A stretch of DNA of 64,000 nt, taken from the NCBI GenBank assembly GCA_043228905.1, contig JBHGNT010000010.1, forward strand, positions 5,146,001 to 5,210,000. The letters run 5' to 3'. This DNA is from Azolla caroliniana. Lineage: Eukaryota > Polypodiophyta. The notes beneath the pieces were generated by a model. It was not told the DNA's origin, searched no databases, and saw only the letters and a list, made by a program, of their open reading frames with translations. Position 1 is the stretch's first letter, and every line of letters starts with the position of its first letter. The position numbers and the translations under genes are program-made. Positions 22,145 to 33,443 of this stretch are shown one piece after another.

Positions 22145-22607
22145 CACAGTTACGTGCTCTGATCTCTTGCACCAACAAGAATGACAACAACTATTCTATA
22201 TAAAAGTTTGCCCTAAGTCATATTTATACTAATATGACTTTTCGGCTATTTACAAATATAGCCTCGATGGACTCTCAGAAACATATTTACGAATATGTCT
22301 CTTCATCCGGTGAGCACTCCTCACCGGGTCTTCACCATCCGGCTCTCCATAGCTGGGTACTCCTCATCCGGTTCTCACCGGGTCTGCACCATCCGGCTCT
22401 TTGTAGCCGGGTACTCCTCATCCGGTTCTCACCGGGTCTGCACCATCCGGCTCTTCGTAGCCGGGTACTCCTCATTCGGTTCTCACCGGGTCTGCACCAT
22501 CCGGCTCTCCGAAGCCGGGTACTCCTCATCTGGTTTCGGCCTCAGCTGAGTTTGCTCATCATCACTGTTCTTCTCCCTTCCCATCCGGAGGGACTTATCT
22601 CCCAACA
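21840..22607 (-). repeat. 3' LTR of copia-1
   Basis: 768 bp, TGTTGGGAGA...TTCTCGACA in element orientation. Contains a (CT)n tract (22104-22141 on plus), a TATA-like element at about 22195-22206 and four ~55-bp subrepeats at 22318-22540. Confidence 0.93.
22318..22540. repeat. ~55-bp tandem subrepeats within the copia-1 LTR
   Basis: Four units carrying 'caccatccggctct' and 'gggtactcctcatccggttct'. The same block occurs at 27806-28025 in the other LTR and, reversed and with fewer units, at about 23290-23420 in the solo LTR. The apparent open frames here are repeat artefacts. Confidence 0.88.
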
Positions 22608-22620
22608 AACTCCCCCTTCA
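22608..22620 (-). promoter_or_regulatory. Polypurine tract of copia-1
   Basis: On the minus strand a GAAGGGGGAGTT tract immediately precedes the 3' LTR; it primes second-strand synthesis. Confidence 0.8.
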
Positions 22621-22639
22621 CTCCGGCATGGGGTGTCTT

Positions 22640-23237
22640 ACTAGTCCGATCCTCTTCCGGCATGCATCCAGCTTGTCGGGTATCAGCACTTTGGTCAGCA
22701 TATTTGACCTGTTGTCGGCCGTGTGGATCTTCGTTAGCGTGTACTCCTGGTCATCTACTCTTTCCCGGATCCAGTGATACCTTCGCTGGATATGCTTCGT
22801 CCGGGAATGGTAGGCCGCATTCTTAGCAAGGTGGATGGCACTTTGACTGTCGCAATAGAGCCGGTATTCATCTTGCTAGATACCGAGCTCTCTGATGAAG
22901 TCCTTCGTCCATAATATTTCCTTGCCGGCTTCCACAACCGCCATGTACTCCGCCCGCCTCTGTGGTTGACAACGCAACCGTCTTTTGTAGCCTTTACTGC
23001 CACGAAACAGCTCCCCCTGCATATGTCATTACATACCCGGATGTAGACCGGCTGGTATCCACATTAGCCAACATGTCCGAATCGGTGAAACCGTCAAGTT
23101 GAGGTTTTCCGGAGCCGAATCGGAGACACATATTTGAAGTGCCCTTCAAATACCGGAGTATCCATTTGACCGCGTTCCAGTGCTCCTTGCCGGGATTGCT
23201 CATAAACCGGCTCACCACTCTGACTGCGTATCCTATA
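22640..23237 (-). pseudogene. copia-1 RNase H region
   Basis: The minus strand reads SRFMSNPGKEHWNAVKWIL, YLKGTSNMCLRFG and STSGYVMTYAGGAVSWQ, the copia RNase H domain that follows RT. It is cut off from the RT by the reversed solo LTR, and a further frame break lies near 22990. Confidence 0.85.
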
Positions 23238-23882
23238 TGTTGGGAGACAGGTCCCTCCGGATGGGAAGGGAGAAGAAAAGTGCTGAGAAGAAAAGTGCAG
23301 ACCCGGTGAGAACCAGATGAGGAGTACTCGGTTACGGAGAGCCGGATGGTATAGACTCGGTGAGAACCGGATGAGGAGTACCCGGCTACAGAGAGCCGGA
23401 TGGTGCAAACCTGGTGAGGAGTGCTCACCGGATGAAGAGACATATTTGTAAATATGTTTTTCTGAGAGTCCATCGTGGCTATATTTGTAAATAGTCGAAA
23501 AGTCATATTAGTATAAATATGACTTAGGGAAAACTTTTATAGTGTTGTTGTTATTCTTGTTCAAGTAAGATCAAAGTGCGTAACTGTGTACAGAGAGAGA
23601 GAGAGAGGAAGAGGTTGTTGCCTCTGTTGTAACCACCGCCTGTGGCAAAGATAGAAAGCTCGAGGTTGTTGCCTCGATGCTTTACTGTTGTACACTGTAA
23701 CATAGTGATAGTTTGCAGCCTGTGGGCTGCCGTGGTTTTTCCCTAGTTTGGGTTTTCCACGTAAACATCCTGTGTACTCTTCTCTTCACTGTGTCGTGCA
23801 TTCATTCCTGTTTTTTTTTGTGTATGATTCTAAGCTCGGTTGTGGCCGAGCGTTGCGCATAAGGAGCGTGTAGTTCTCGTCA
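23238..23882 (+). mobile_element. Solo LTR of the copia-1 family, reversed, inside copia-1
   Basis: Starts TGTTGGGAGACAGG and ends GTTCTCGTCA on the plus strand, opposite to the host element. A perfect TSD CTATA flanks it (23233-23237 and 23883-23887). At 645 bp it is shorter than the 764-768-bp LTRs of copia-1, largely because it has fewer ~55-bp subrepeats. It interrupts the end of the RT domain and is the product of LTR-LTR recombination or a related loss of the internal region. Confidence 0.92.
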
Positions 23883-24782
23883 CTATATCCGGTCGGGTAC
23901 ACACCATTGCGTACATTAGGCTCCCGACGGCAGAGGCATATGGGACCTTCATCATCTCCGCCTTCTCTGCTTTCGTCTTCGGGCTTTGCTTACTGGATAG
24001 CCTGCAGTTTGCCGGAAGTGTCGATCCGACCGGTTTCGCATCTGACATGTTGAACCGCTGAAGCACCTTTGTCACATATTTCTCTTGTGACAGCCACAGT
24101 TGCTTCATTGGCCGGTTCCGGATGATATGCATCCCCAACATTTGTCTTGCCGGACCCAAGTCTTTCATTGAGAAGGTCCGGTTGAGAGCCTTCTTCAGCA
24201 TCCGGATTCTGGCTTGGTCCCGTCCGACGATCAACATGTCGTCCACGTACAGAAGGAGTATCAGGAAGTCGCCTCCTTCGAACTTCTTCACAAACACACA
24301 GTGATCGGCCTGCATCTTGTGGTACCCTTGATCGGTCATGAAGGAGTCGAACTTCCGGTACCATTGTCGGGGAGCCTGCTTCAGTCCGTACAGGCTCTTC
24401 TTCAACGGCAAACGAAGTGCTCCTTCCCTTTCTCCACGAATCCTTCCGATTGCTGAATGTAGATCTCCTCTTCGAGGTCACCGTGAAGGAATGCCGTCTT
24501 CACATCCAGCTGCTCTACCTCGAGGTCCATGCTTGCCGCTATACTCAGCACCGTCCGGATGGAGGTCATCTTTACTACTGGGGCAAATATCTCGTCAAGG
24601 TCCACGCCCTTCTTCTGCTGGAACCCCTTCACCACGATCTTGGCTTTGTATCTTGGGGGGTTGCCGGCATCTCCCGGTTTCAACTTGTACACCCACTTGT
24701 TTCGGAGTGCCCGCTTTCCTTTCGGCAACTCCACCAATTTGTACGTATGGTTCTCATGCAGGGAATCCATCTCATCTTGCAT
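23883..24782 (-). pseudogene. copia-1 reverse transcriptase
   Basis: Two overlapping frames give the copia RT: NKWVYKLKPGDAGNPPRYK, VDLDEIFAPVVKMTSIRTVL, QLDVKTAFLHGDLEEEIY, then YGLKQAPRQWYRKFDSF and the catalytic LLLYVDDMLIVG. A frameshift lies near 24405, and the domain is interrupted on its C-terminal side by the solo LTR. Confidence 0.88.
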
Positions 24783-24797
24783 GGCACTTAACCATTT

Positions 24798-26225
24798 TCA
24801 GCTGTGGGTGTCATCCTTCGCTTCTTCGAAGCTTTCCGGCTCACCCTCATCGGTCAGCAGAACATGCTCTGCATCCGAAAATCTCCGGGGGGCCCTTCTC
24901 TCTCTTAGAGGATATCTCTGTCTTCGGGCTTCGGTAACCGGCTCCTCCATTTGCTCTTTATTCGAATCCGATTCGGGGTCTTGGCCGGTTCCGGTTTCAG
25001 CTTCCTCTACTTCTTCTTCTGCCGGTTCGATATCCTCACCGTAACCGGCTAGTTCCTCGAGTGCTAACCGGTCTCTTGCCGGTTGGGTCTGTTCATTGTA
25101 GAATCTATCCTTACCGGTCGACTCGGAGTTCATTATCTTCTTCTCTGACTCCCAGTCGGCGAGCGTCTTGTCCTCCATGAAGATAATATCTCGACTCCAG
25201 AATACCTTCTTGTCGACCAGGTCCCACACTCGGTAGCCGAACTCATCGTCACCGTAACCGAGGAATATGTATGGCCGGGTCTTTGGATCTAACTTTCCTC
25301 TCCGGTCCTTAGCTACATGCACGTACGCGAGACACCCGAACATCTTCAGATGCCGGTAGGATATTTCCTTACCGGTCCATACTCTCTGTGGTGTGTCTCC
25401 GTCCAAGGGTACTGAGGGTGATCTGTTTATCACATATGTCGCCGTTGACAGTGCCTCAGCCCAAAACTTCTTGGGTAGTTTTGCATGCGCTAGCATACTC
25501 CAGACCCTCTCCATTATGGTCTGGTTCATCCTCTCGCCCAGTTCGTTTAGTTCCGGCGTCTTCAGCATGGTAAATTCGAGTCGGATTCCCTTCGAGCGAC
25601 AGTACTCCTCGAACTGCCCCCGGTATTCACCTCTGTTATCTGCTCGAACCTCCTTCAGCTTCCGGCCGGTTTCTCTTTCCACTCTCGCGTGGAGCTCTTT
25701 GAAGACGGATAGCACCTGATCCTTCGTCTTCAGCGGTGTGGCCCACAGCTTCCGGCTGTGGTCATCTATGAATGTCACGAAGTACTGCGCTCCGGCATGT
25801 AACTTTGTGTCCACTTGACACACATCAGTATGCACCAACTCCAGTGGTGCATTACGTCTCATCGGTGGCCTTGGTCGGAAGGAGGTCCGGTTTTGCTTAC
25901 CAGCCAGACAATCAGTGCACTTCTCCAAGTGCACGTTCTTCACTGGAATGAGGTTGTCGTCTGCCAGCCTCTTCATCCCCTTCTCGCTCATGTGACACAG
26001 CCTTTTGTGCCACAGCTCACCGGCAGTGTCGGATGCCACGCTCACTTCCTTCGGACATAACCGGGCATTCATCAAGTACAGTGTGTTGGCCTTCCGGGCC
26101 CGAGCCACAATCAGGCTCCCTTTGTTGAACTTCATGACACCCATGTAGCCTTCATCATCTAGCCGACCGGCTGATATCAGGTTCAGTCGAACCTTCGAAA
26201 CGTGTCGGACATTCTTCAACATCAA
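24798..26225 (-). pseudogene. copia-1 GAG-pre-integrase and integrase
   Basis: A 475-codon open frame. It begins with the GAG-pre-integrase segment (LISAGRLDDEGYMGVMKF, LWHKRLCHMSEKGMKRL), then the integrase HHCC region (CTDCLAGKQNRTSF) and core with catalytic residues in LELVHTDVC, VRADNRGEY and ELNELGERMNQ, and a C-terminal part FGCLAYVHVAKDRRGKLDPK, IFLGYGDDEFGYRVWD. An acidic spacer leads toward RT. The frame stops before RT and is separated from protease by a stop, so it is a fragment of a polyprotein rather than a free gene. Confidence 0.88.
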
Positions 26226-26625
26226 CTTGCATCCGGTTGGTGTTGTCAGTCACACATCTCCTTAGCCGACAATTCGGCATGTACGTTCATTCCCCATCCG
26301 GACACAGCCGTGATCATCGACTGAGTAGGATGAGAAGCATTTCTGGTCCGGGGTAAGGTGGAACGACGCTCCGGAGTCTACCACCCAGGTCATCTCGTCG
26401 CCGACAAGGTTTATCTCACTCTCCTCGGTGATGAGCATCAACTCTTCTTCACTTGCCGTGATTGCCATCGTTTCCTTCCGGTCCGGCCCCCTCCGGTCTT
26501 TACCGTTCCGGTCTGGGGTCCGCTTCGAATCGGTACCGTCGGTTTCCTTGTCTTTTCGGAAATGCCGACAGTTCTTTTGGAAGTGTCCCGGCTTGCCGCA
26601 ATAGAAGTAAGTAGGTCTCCCCCTT
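26226..26625 (-). pseudogene. copia-1 zinc knuckle and protease
   Basis: A zinc-knuckle-like FYCGKPGHFQKNCRHF segment (its first Cys appears replaced) is followed by ITEESEINLVGDEMTW and the aspartic protease motif WVVDSGASFHLTPDQ. Frame breaks separate it from gag and from integrase. Confidence 0.82.
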
Positions 26626-27302
26626 CACTTTGACCGTGTCCCCGACTTCTCCCGGTTCTGGGGACTACGGTTTCTTTGTCTTCCGCGTTCCGATTCGGTA
26701 AGGAGCGCTTTGGAGTAAGAGCTCGTATCCTTATCTTTCCGACGCGCCTCCTCATCTAGCAAGCTCGACTTCACTCTTGCTAGGGATAATTGTTTTCCTT
26801 CCGGCCCGGCGTTGCCCAAAGTGACAACCAACGTTTCCCAGCTATCCGGGAGGGAACCGAGCAAGAGTAGCGCTAGTACCTCATCGGCGAGAGGTACTTC
26901 CAATGATGTTGCCTGGTGGATCAGCCCCTGGAAGGCATTCATGTTCTCCGCCATGCTGGAGCCATCTTGGTACCGGAGTCTTACTAGCTTCTGGAATACC
27001 GAAACTTGATTAACAACATTTTTGTTCTGAAACATAATGCCGATCTTCTCCCAGAGCTCATGAGCCTTGCTCTCTTCATTGAAGTTGTTGTATAGGCTCA
27101 TGTCGATGAAGCACCGTATGTACGCCGTTGTCTTCATGTGCATCACCTCCCATATCGTGGCGTCGATTTTGTCCGGTCTCTTGTCCCCAAACTGAACCGA
27201 CAACCAAAGATCTTTAACCACGACCATGTCCCTCATCTTCGACTTCCATACCGAATAGTTGGAGCCGGTGAGCTTGAACATGCCTCCCAACGAATCGTCC
27301 AT
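26625..27302 (-). pseudogene. copia-1 gag
   Basis: Start codon at 27302 (MDDSLGG...). It contains FKLTGSNYSVWKSKMRDMV, DLWLSVQFGDKRPD and LWEKIGIMFQNKNVVNQ, typical of the UBN2-type gag of plant copia elements, and ends with a basic tail at a frameshift near 26630 before the zinc knuckle. Confidence 0.85.
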
Positions 27303-27317
27303 TTTATGTGTCGTTTC

Positions 27318-27329
27318 GCTCTGATACCA
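27318..27329 (-). promoter_or_regulatory. Primer binding site of copia-1 (tRNA-iMet)
   Basis: TGGTATCAGAGC on the minus strand, two bases inside the 5' LTR; complementary to the 3' end of initiator tRNA-Met. Confidence 0.9.
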
Positions 27330-27331
27330 CT

Positions 27332-27598
27332 TGTCGAGAACTATCTGTCCCCTATGCGCAACGCTCGGCCACAACCGAGCTTAGAATCATACAAAAGACA
27401 GGAATGAATGCACAACACAGTGAAGAGAAGAGTACACAGGATGTTTACGTGGAAAACCCAAACTAGGGAAAAACCACGGCAGCCCACAGGCTGCAAACTA
27501 TCACTATGTTACAGTGTACAACAGTAAAGTGCCGAGGCAACAACCTCGAGCTTTCTATCTTCGCCATAGGTGGCGGTTACAACAGAGGCAACAACCTC

Positions 27599-27632
<34 letters not shown>

Positions 27633-28095
27633 CACAGTTACGCGCTCTGATCTCTTGCACCAACAAGAATGACAACAACTATTCTATATAAAAGTTTGCC
27701 CTAAGTCATATTTATACTAATATGACTTTTAGACTATTTACAAATATAGCCTCGATGGACTCTCAGAAACATATTTATGAATATGTCTCTTCATCCGGTG
27801 AGCACTCCTCACCGGGTCTTCACCATCCGGCTCTCCGTAGCCGGGTACTCCTCATCCGGTTCTCACCGGGTCTGCACCATCCGGCTCTCCATAGCCGGGT
27901 ACTCCTCATCCGGTTCTCACCGGGTCTGCACCATCCGACTCTCCGTAGCCGGGTACTCATCATCCGGTTCTCACCGGGTCTGCACCATCTGGCTCTCCGA
28001 AGCCGGGTACTCCTCATCCGGTTTCGGCCTCGACTGAGTTTGCTCATCAGCACTGTTCTTCTCCCTTCCCATCCGGAGGGACCTGTCTCCCAACA
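27332..28095 (-). repeat. 5' LTR of copia-1
   Basis: 764 bp; ends with CCCAACA (plus strand) directly followed by the TSD CAAAA. A TATA-like element is at about 27684-27693. Confidence 0.93.
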
Positions 28096-28101
28096 CAAAA
28101 C

Positions 28102-28620
28102 TGTGAGGAATCGTTCTCGGCCACAACCGAGATCCAAATGTGTAATGGAAGAAACAAAACAGAAAATAGAGATTGATACACTTACACAGAAAGGAGACGA
28201 CATTGTATGTTAACGTGGAAAACCTCGAGAGGCAAAACCACAGGAGTTCGCAAACTCTTAACAAGATCACTATAGAGGAGAGGAAGGCTACAATGAGAGA
28301 CTCAGAAGCAACGACCTCAAGCTCTATGTCTTCGCCGACCGGCGGTTACAACATATACAACTACTTGTATTTCTTTCTCTCACTCTCTATCTCTCTGTCT
28401 CGCTCTGTATAAAGTAGCTAACAGCTCACAACAAGAAATAACTACATTCACCATACGATGAGTTTTGCTCTAGTTATTTATACTCATATAACTTTTTGGC
28501 TATTTACAAGTATAGCCTCAACATGCGCATCCGAACATATTTACTAATATGTTCCTACTTCTGGTTCACACCGCATTCGGTCGGGTACCTTCCGGATTCA
28601 TCTGGTCCGGTTTCCCAACA
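28102..28620 (-). repeat. 3' LTR of the outer copia
   Basis: 519 bp, starts tgtgaggaatcg and ends tttcccaaca on plus. It lacks a ~48-bp stretch near the right end that is present in its 567-bp partner at 54410-54976. A polypurine tract follows at 28621-28633. Confidence 0.9.
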
Positions 28621-28639
28621 AACTCCCCCTTCACTCCGG

Positions 28640-29276
28640 CATGGGATGTTTTGTCAATCCGATCTATCCCAGACACACGTCTAGCTTCTCAACCGACAAC
28701 ACCTTGATCAACATGTCCGACCCGTTCTCTTCCATGTGGATCTTCGTTAGGGAAAAGTCTATGTCTTCTACCTTCTCTCGGATCCAGTGATATCTCCTTT
28801 GGATGTGCTTGGTCCTAGAGTGGTAGGTTGCGTTCTTTCCAAGGTGGATGGCGCTTTGACTATGACCGCAATAGAGTCAGAATTCCTCCTCTTGAATTCC
28901 CAGCTCTTCGATGAAGTTCTTCATCCCGATTACTTCCTTGCCGGTGTCTACGGCTGCCATGTAATCCGTTTCTATTGTCAACAGTGCCAACGATTTCTGC
29001 AGCCTTGACTGCCACGATATGACTCCCCCTACATAGGTCAGGACGTATCCGGACGTGGACCAGCTGGTATCTACATCACCCGACATGTCCAAATTAGTAA
29101 AGCCTTCCAATAGAGGTTTACTTGAACTGAATTGGAGGCACATGCTCGAGGTGCCTTTCAGGTACCAGAGGATCCACTTGACGGCAACCCAATGCTCTCT
29201 TGCCAGATTGCTCATGAACCGGTTGACCACTCCGACCGCATATCTGATGTCCGGCCGGGTACACACCATTGCGTAC
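28640..29276 (-). pseudogene. Outer copia RNase H
   Basis: Reads AMVCTRPDIRYAVGVVNRFM, VKWILWYLKGTSSMCLQF, STSGYVLTYVGGVISWQ and TDYMAAVDTGKEVIGMKNF. This is the RNase H domain, and its upstream RT half resumes at 34829 beyond copia-2. The insertion point lies within the LMYAMVCTRPD motif. Confidence 0.85.
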
Positions 29277-29657
29277 TGTAAAGAATCAAGAGATGGATTC
29301 TTGTGAAGCGGAAGAGATATAAGTTGTGTGTGTATGAGAGAGAGAGAGAGAGAGTGAGAGAGAGACAAGGAATACGCAAGGTAAAAGTATATTGACAAAG
29401 GAGAAAGACTCAACACTTTACAAAGTGGGAGGAGGGTGCTTTATATAGTCACCCTCTCTCTTCATTAACTACAAGGCTCATGGAGCATGGGGAATGTGAA
29501 AGCTCATAAGTTATGTGTCATAGAATATGATTCTATGACTCATACTAAATGCTAGAATACAAAGTGGTGACTTAATGGTGACTCTTGACCGTTGGAGTGT
29601 CTATTCACTCTCAAGGTGAGTTCACACACTAGACCAAGTTGAGCTTGATTCTCAACA
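29277..29657 (-). repeat. 3' LTR of copia-2
   Basis: 381 bp; contains a GA tract at about 29336-29365 and a minus-strand TATATAAAG at 29450-29458. Ends in CAACA. Confidence 0.92.
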
Positions 29658-29930
29658 CGCCCCCTCAAGCTCAAGTCGGGTTAGTTTCAGACAGTATCCG
29701 AAATCCGCTTCGACTCGCGTTCCGGTGTCCGCGTTGACTCGCGTCGACTTGCTTTATGCGGAGTTGCGGAATCCGTTGCTCCAGCTTGCGTTGTGCGTAG
29801 TTGCGAAGTCTGTGCTTCGGCTTGCGTCTTTCTTCGCGGCTTTGAGCGGTAGATCGGCTCTTCGCAGCTTCGTTGCGTGGTTTCGGAATCCACACGTTAT
29901 TGCGTAATGCGCGGTTGCGGAATCTACGCG
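29658..29930 (-). other. copia-2 3' untranslated region and polypurine tract
   Basis: A minus-strand CTTGAGGGGGCG tract (29658-29669) adjoins the LTR. The rest is rich in repeats of gttgcg/ttgcgtag type and has no credible gene. Confidence 0.6.
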
Positions 29931-30772
29931 TTATTGCGTAGTGTCTTGCGTACTCCCCCTCAAGCTTGGCAGGTCAGGGATCGTTAATCCGAGATTGGTC
30001 ATGAATTGCCATAGCTTGTCGGCTCCTAAAGCCTTAGTGAAGATGTCGGCCGTTTGAAGATTTGTACTAATGTGTTGTAGGTCGACATCGCCAGCTAGAA
30101 CGCGCTCTCGGATGAAGTGATAGTGCACTTCGATGTGCTTTGTCCGCGTGTGGAACACCGGGTATCGAGCCAGATAAATATTGCTCATGTTGTCGCAGTA
30201 AAGGGAAGTCGAATCCTTGATGGGTAAAAACCCAGATCCTTCAAAATCCTCTTGAGCCATATGGCTTCACACGCAACTACGATTGCGCCCTTGTATTCCG
30301 CCTCCGTACTCGAAAGAGCGACAGTAGGCTGCTTCTTGCTACTCCAGGATATTGCTCCGCTGCCGAGGGAGAAAACAAGTCTAGAGGTTGATCTTCTATC
30401 AGCTTTGTAGCCGGCCCAATCGGCGTTGGTGTACCCCTAGAGTCGTATTGGCATCGCGGTCTTGTAGAGGATGCCGTAATCCATTGTGCCGCTCACGTAT
30501 CGTAGAACTCGCTTAGCGCAATGCAAGTGAGTATCACGTGGTGTTTGCATGAATTGACTAAGGAGACAGACCGGATAACTGAGATCGGGTCGAGTGATCG
30601 TGAGGTAGATGAGACTCCCGATGAGTTGCCGATACTGAGTCGGCTCACACGCTTTGGTGCCGAAGTTCGCATCTAGTTGGAGATTACGATCGAGCGGGGT
30701 TGCCACGGATTTGCACTCAGCCATCCCGAACTTGTATGACAAGTTGAGGATGTAGTGCCGTTGAGAGATCAT
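29931..30772 (-). pseudogene. copia-2 RNase H
   Basis: Minus-strand segments ITRPDLSYPVCLLSQFM and HCAKRVLRYVSGTMDYGI, then [34 protein letters not shown] and TADIFTKALGADKLWQF, the conserved RNase H and C-terminal motifs of copia elements. Frame breaks occur near 30435 and 30260-30300. Confidence 0.85.
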
Positions 30773-30792
30773 GATTCCAACCGGAGTCCGAA

Positions 30793-31833
30793 TTACCTCG
30801 ATGCCGAGGAAGTATGGAGCTCCTTCATGTCCATCATCTCGAACTTGTCGGAAAGGAGGGATTTGACTTTATTAATTTCGACGGGATGCTCACCTCCAAT
30901 TACTAGGTCATCCACATATAAAATGATGACGATTAGACTTGCAGAATCACTTCGTATGTAGAGGGAGTTGTCCGATTTTGACATATGGAAGCCGATTTGA
31001 TGAACATATTGCGTTATCTTCGAATGCCAAGCATGCGGTGCTTGCTTGAGGCCGTAGAGTGGCTTCTTGAGTCGGCATACAACTTTCGGATGTGTGCTCG
31101 AGTTGAAGCCGGGTGGTTGTATCATGTACACCTCCTCTTCTAATTCGCCTTGTAGAAAGGTGTTCTTGACGTCCATTTGATGGAGGTGCCACCCTTTCGC
31201 TACAACAATCGCAATTACGGTCTGCACTGTCGTCATCTTTGCCACCGGGGCAAAGGTCTCTTCGTAGTAGACGCCATGCGTCTGAGCGTATCCTTTCGCT
31301 ACGAGTCGAGCTTTGTAGCGGTTGACGGAACCGTCGGCGTTGTACTTCACTTTGTAGATCCATCTGCATCTGATCGCCTTTTTGTGCGGTGAGGTGGAAA
31401 TGAGATCCCACGTCTCGTTCTTCCGTAGTGCCTGCATCTCCTTGTTCATTGCTTCGATCCATCGCGGGTCCTTCGCGGCTTCCGAAAAGGTTTCCGGCTC
31501 TCGTACTGTTGCTATCTTCATCATAAAGGCGTAATGGTATGCCATATAATTGTTGTAGCCGAATCGGCTTACGGGGTTCTTTTCACGAGTGGATCGGCGG
31601 AGCTTCTCGTTTGCAGAGATGAGGGCTTTCTTAGCTCCAATTGGTACCTCGAAACCGCCGAACTCACTGTCGAGTGACTGAGTCGACTCATCGTCGTCGA
31701 CGAGATCGTTTGCGTATTCCACCATTTTCGCCTTGCAAAGGTCCATCATCGGGCTAGGCCGTGATGTGCTTTGATTGCTCAAAGGCTCTTGTGGTCCGCT
31801 CAGTCGGGTCGTGATCGGACTTTCTTCGAACAT
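30793..31833 (-). pseudogene. copia-2 reverse transcriptase
   Basis: A 346-codon frame with WIEAMNKEMQALRKNETWDL, RCRWIYKVKYNADGSVNRYK, YYEETFAPVAKMTTVQTV, HQMDVKNTFLQGELEEEVY, YGLKQAPHAWHSKI and catalytic LYVDDLVIGGE. It loses the frame near the C-terminal end of RT (about 30795). The active-site Asp pair is kept. Confidence 0.87.
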
Positions 31834-31849
31834 GTGCGTAAGGCGATCT

Positions 31850-32861
31850 TCATCCTCTATGTCTTGTTCGGCGGATTCCAGGTCGAGCGGAGTTGGAGTT
31901 GGAGTTGTCTCTGGTGCGTACCAAGATGCGGACTTGTCGAAAACGACATCTCGACTTACTCGAGATTTTCAAGTTGAGGGGTTGTAGCACTTGTACCCCT
32001 TTTGCTCCAATGAGTATCCTACGAGGATACATTTCTCCGACTTCGGGTCAAGATTTTGACGCTTCTCGATGGGGATGTGCACGTACGTTATTGCGCCGAA
32101 TAACCGGATGTGCGATAAGTCCGGCTTCTTTCCGAAGTATTTTTCATGCGGAGTGACCTCGTGCACGCCGGATGTTGTGCACCGGTTCATTAGTTAGACG
32201 GCCGTATTTGTAGCTTCGGCCCAATATGACTTGGGCATATGCTTCTCGTTTATCATGGTCCGGGCTACTTCGAGGATGTGCCGATTTTTGCGCTCGGCTA
32301 CCCCGTTTTGTTGCGGAGTGTGTCGGCGATACGCCGAATTCCTTCCTTTTGGAGATACGCCGTGAAATTGTCGAAGACGTACTCCTTGCCGCCATCCAAT
32401 CGAAGACAACATTCATGTCGGCCCGTGGCTTTCTCGACTTCATTCTTGAATGTTTGGAAGTGTCCGAACACTTCGCTCTTTTGCCGCATCGGGTAGATCC
32501 AAGTGTACCTAGAGAAGTCGTCGATGAAGAGCATGTAATATCGGCATCCGCTGAATGTCGCCGTTTGTGCCGGTCCCCATACGTTAGAATGGACTACGTT
32601 GAGTAGACCTTTGCTCACGTTCCGCTCTTTCGGGAATGGGTGTCGGTGTTGCTTGCCGAATTGGCACGCTTCACATACACCTTCAATCTCCTTCTCTTTG
32701 AATGTCGGGAGTCCGATGACGACTCCTCTTGATTTCATTGCTTTGAGCTTTTGGAGATTTATATGGCCAATCCGCTTGTGCCATAACTCTATGTTGGAGT
32801 CGGCTTTCATGCCCTTTGCGAACATGGCCGATTTCATCTCGTGTGGGTCAAGAATGAACAT
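31850..32861 (-). pseudogene. copia-2 integrase
   Basis: Contains LWHKRIGHINLQKLKAMKS (GAG-pre-integrase), CEACQFGKQHRHPF, LLNVVHSNVWGPAQT (Asp replaced by Asn at the usual HSDVWGP site), FIDDFSRYTWIYPM, then a frameshift near 32330 and HTPQQNGVAERKNRHILEVA with the catalytic Glu, followed by LFGAITYVHIPIEKRQNLDPK. Likely inactive. Confidence 0.83.
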
Positions 32862-32899
32862 TCGGCCCTCTCTTCGTCCGCGTGCAATGAGTCGGCCCT

Positions 32900-33430
32900 C
32901 TTTTTCGATGAAGCAACCGCCTTGATTAAATCAAACTTGCATCCCTTGCTCTACAATTTGGCCAACGGAGACCAAATTCTTTGTAATGGTCGGTACATGC
33001 AAGCCATTTTTAATGTAATTTTGCTTACCTCCTTTTCCGAACGGAACATTGCCAATGTGCTGAATCGGGTGCGTAGTGTCGTCTCCGGTTTCAACATAGC
33101 CGAGTCGGTCTGGCTCTTGAAGTTCTCGGAACCATTCTTGATGCGATGTCATATGGTTTGAGGCACTGGAATCGACGAACCATACGTCTTCCGGACCGGA
33201 GGCACTAGTTGAGGTAGCGGCCGACATAGAGTTTGCTCTATGTTTCATCATGAACATTCCGCCATGGTCGGAGTTGTGCGCATACATTCCGCCACGATCT
33301 TTGTAGTCGGAGTTGTGCCCATACATTTCGCCATGGTCGTAGTTGTGTGCATACATTCCACCACGATCTTCGTAGTCGGAGTTGTGTGCATAATTCGTGA
33401 GTTGTTGGCTTGTGAAAGCCGATTCACGCA
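32900..33430 (-). pseudogene. copia-2 protease region with short internal repeats
   Basis: Tandem Gly/Met/His/Asn-rich repeats (about 33240-33400, units like DRGGMYAHN) precede VWFVDSSASNHMTSHQEWF, the protease active site, and NGLHVPTITKNLVSVGQIV. Separated from gag by a TAG near 33445 in the zinc-knuckle region. Confidence 0.82.
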
Positions 33431-33443
33431 TCTTCTTTCGGCA

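Larger units (their letters stand above)
21840..28095 (-). mobile_element. Ty1/copia element 'copia-1', full length with LTRs and TSD
   Basis: LTRs at 21840-22607 and 27332-28095 frame gag, protease, integrase, RT and RNase H in copia order on the minus strand. The TSD CAAAA lies at 21835-21839 and 28096-28100. The PBS is at 27318-27329 and a polypurine tract adjoins the left LTR at 22608-22620. Coding is broken by frameshifts and by a solo LTR at 23238-23882. The two LTRs differ at several positions, many of them transitions, so it is older than the chromovirus. Confidence 0.93.

Noticed and set aside
22234-22644. 136-codon plus-strand frame with repeated FSPGLHHPAL motif (also at 27722)
   Set aside because: Translation of the ~55-bp LTR subrepeats; it has no start context or homology.
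24338-25719. Plus-strand open frames of up to 199 codons within copia-1
   Set aside because: They are shadows opposite the RT and integrase frames and show no domain of their own.
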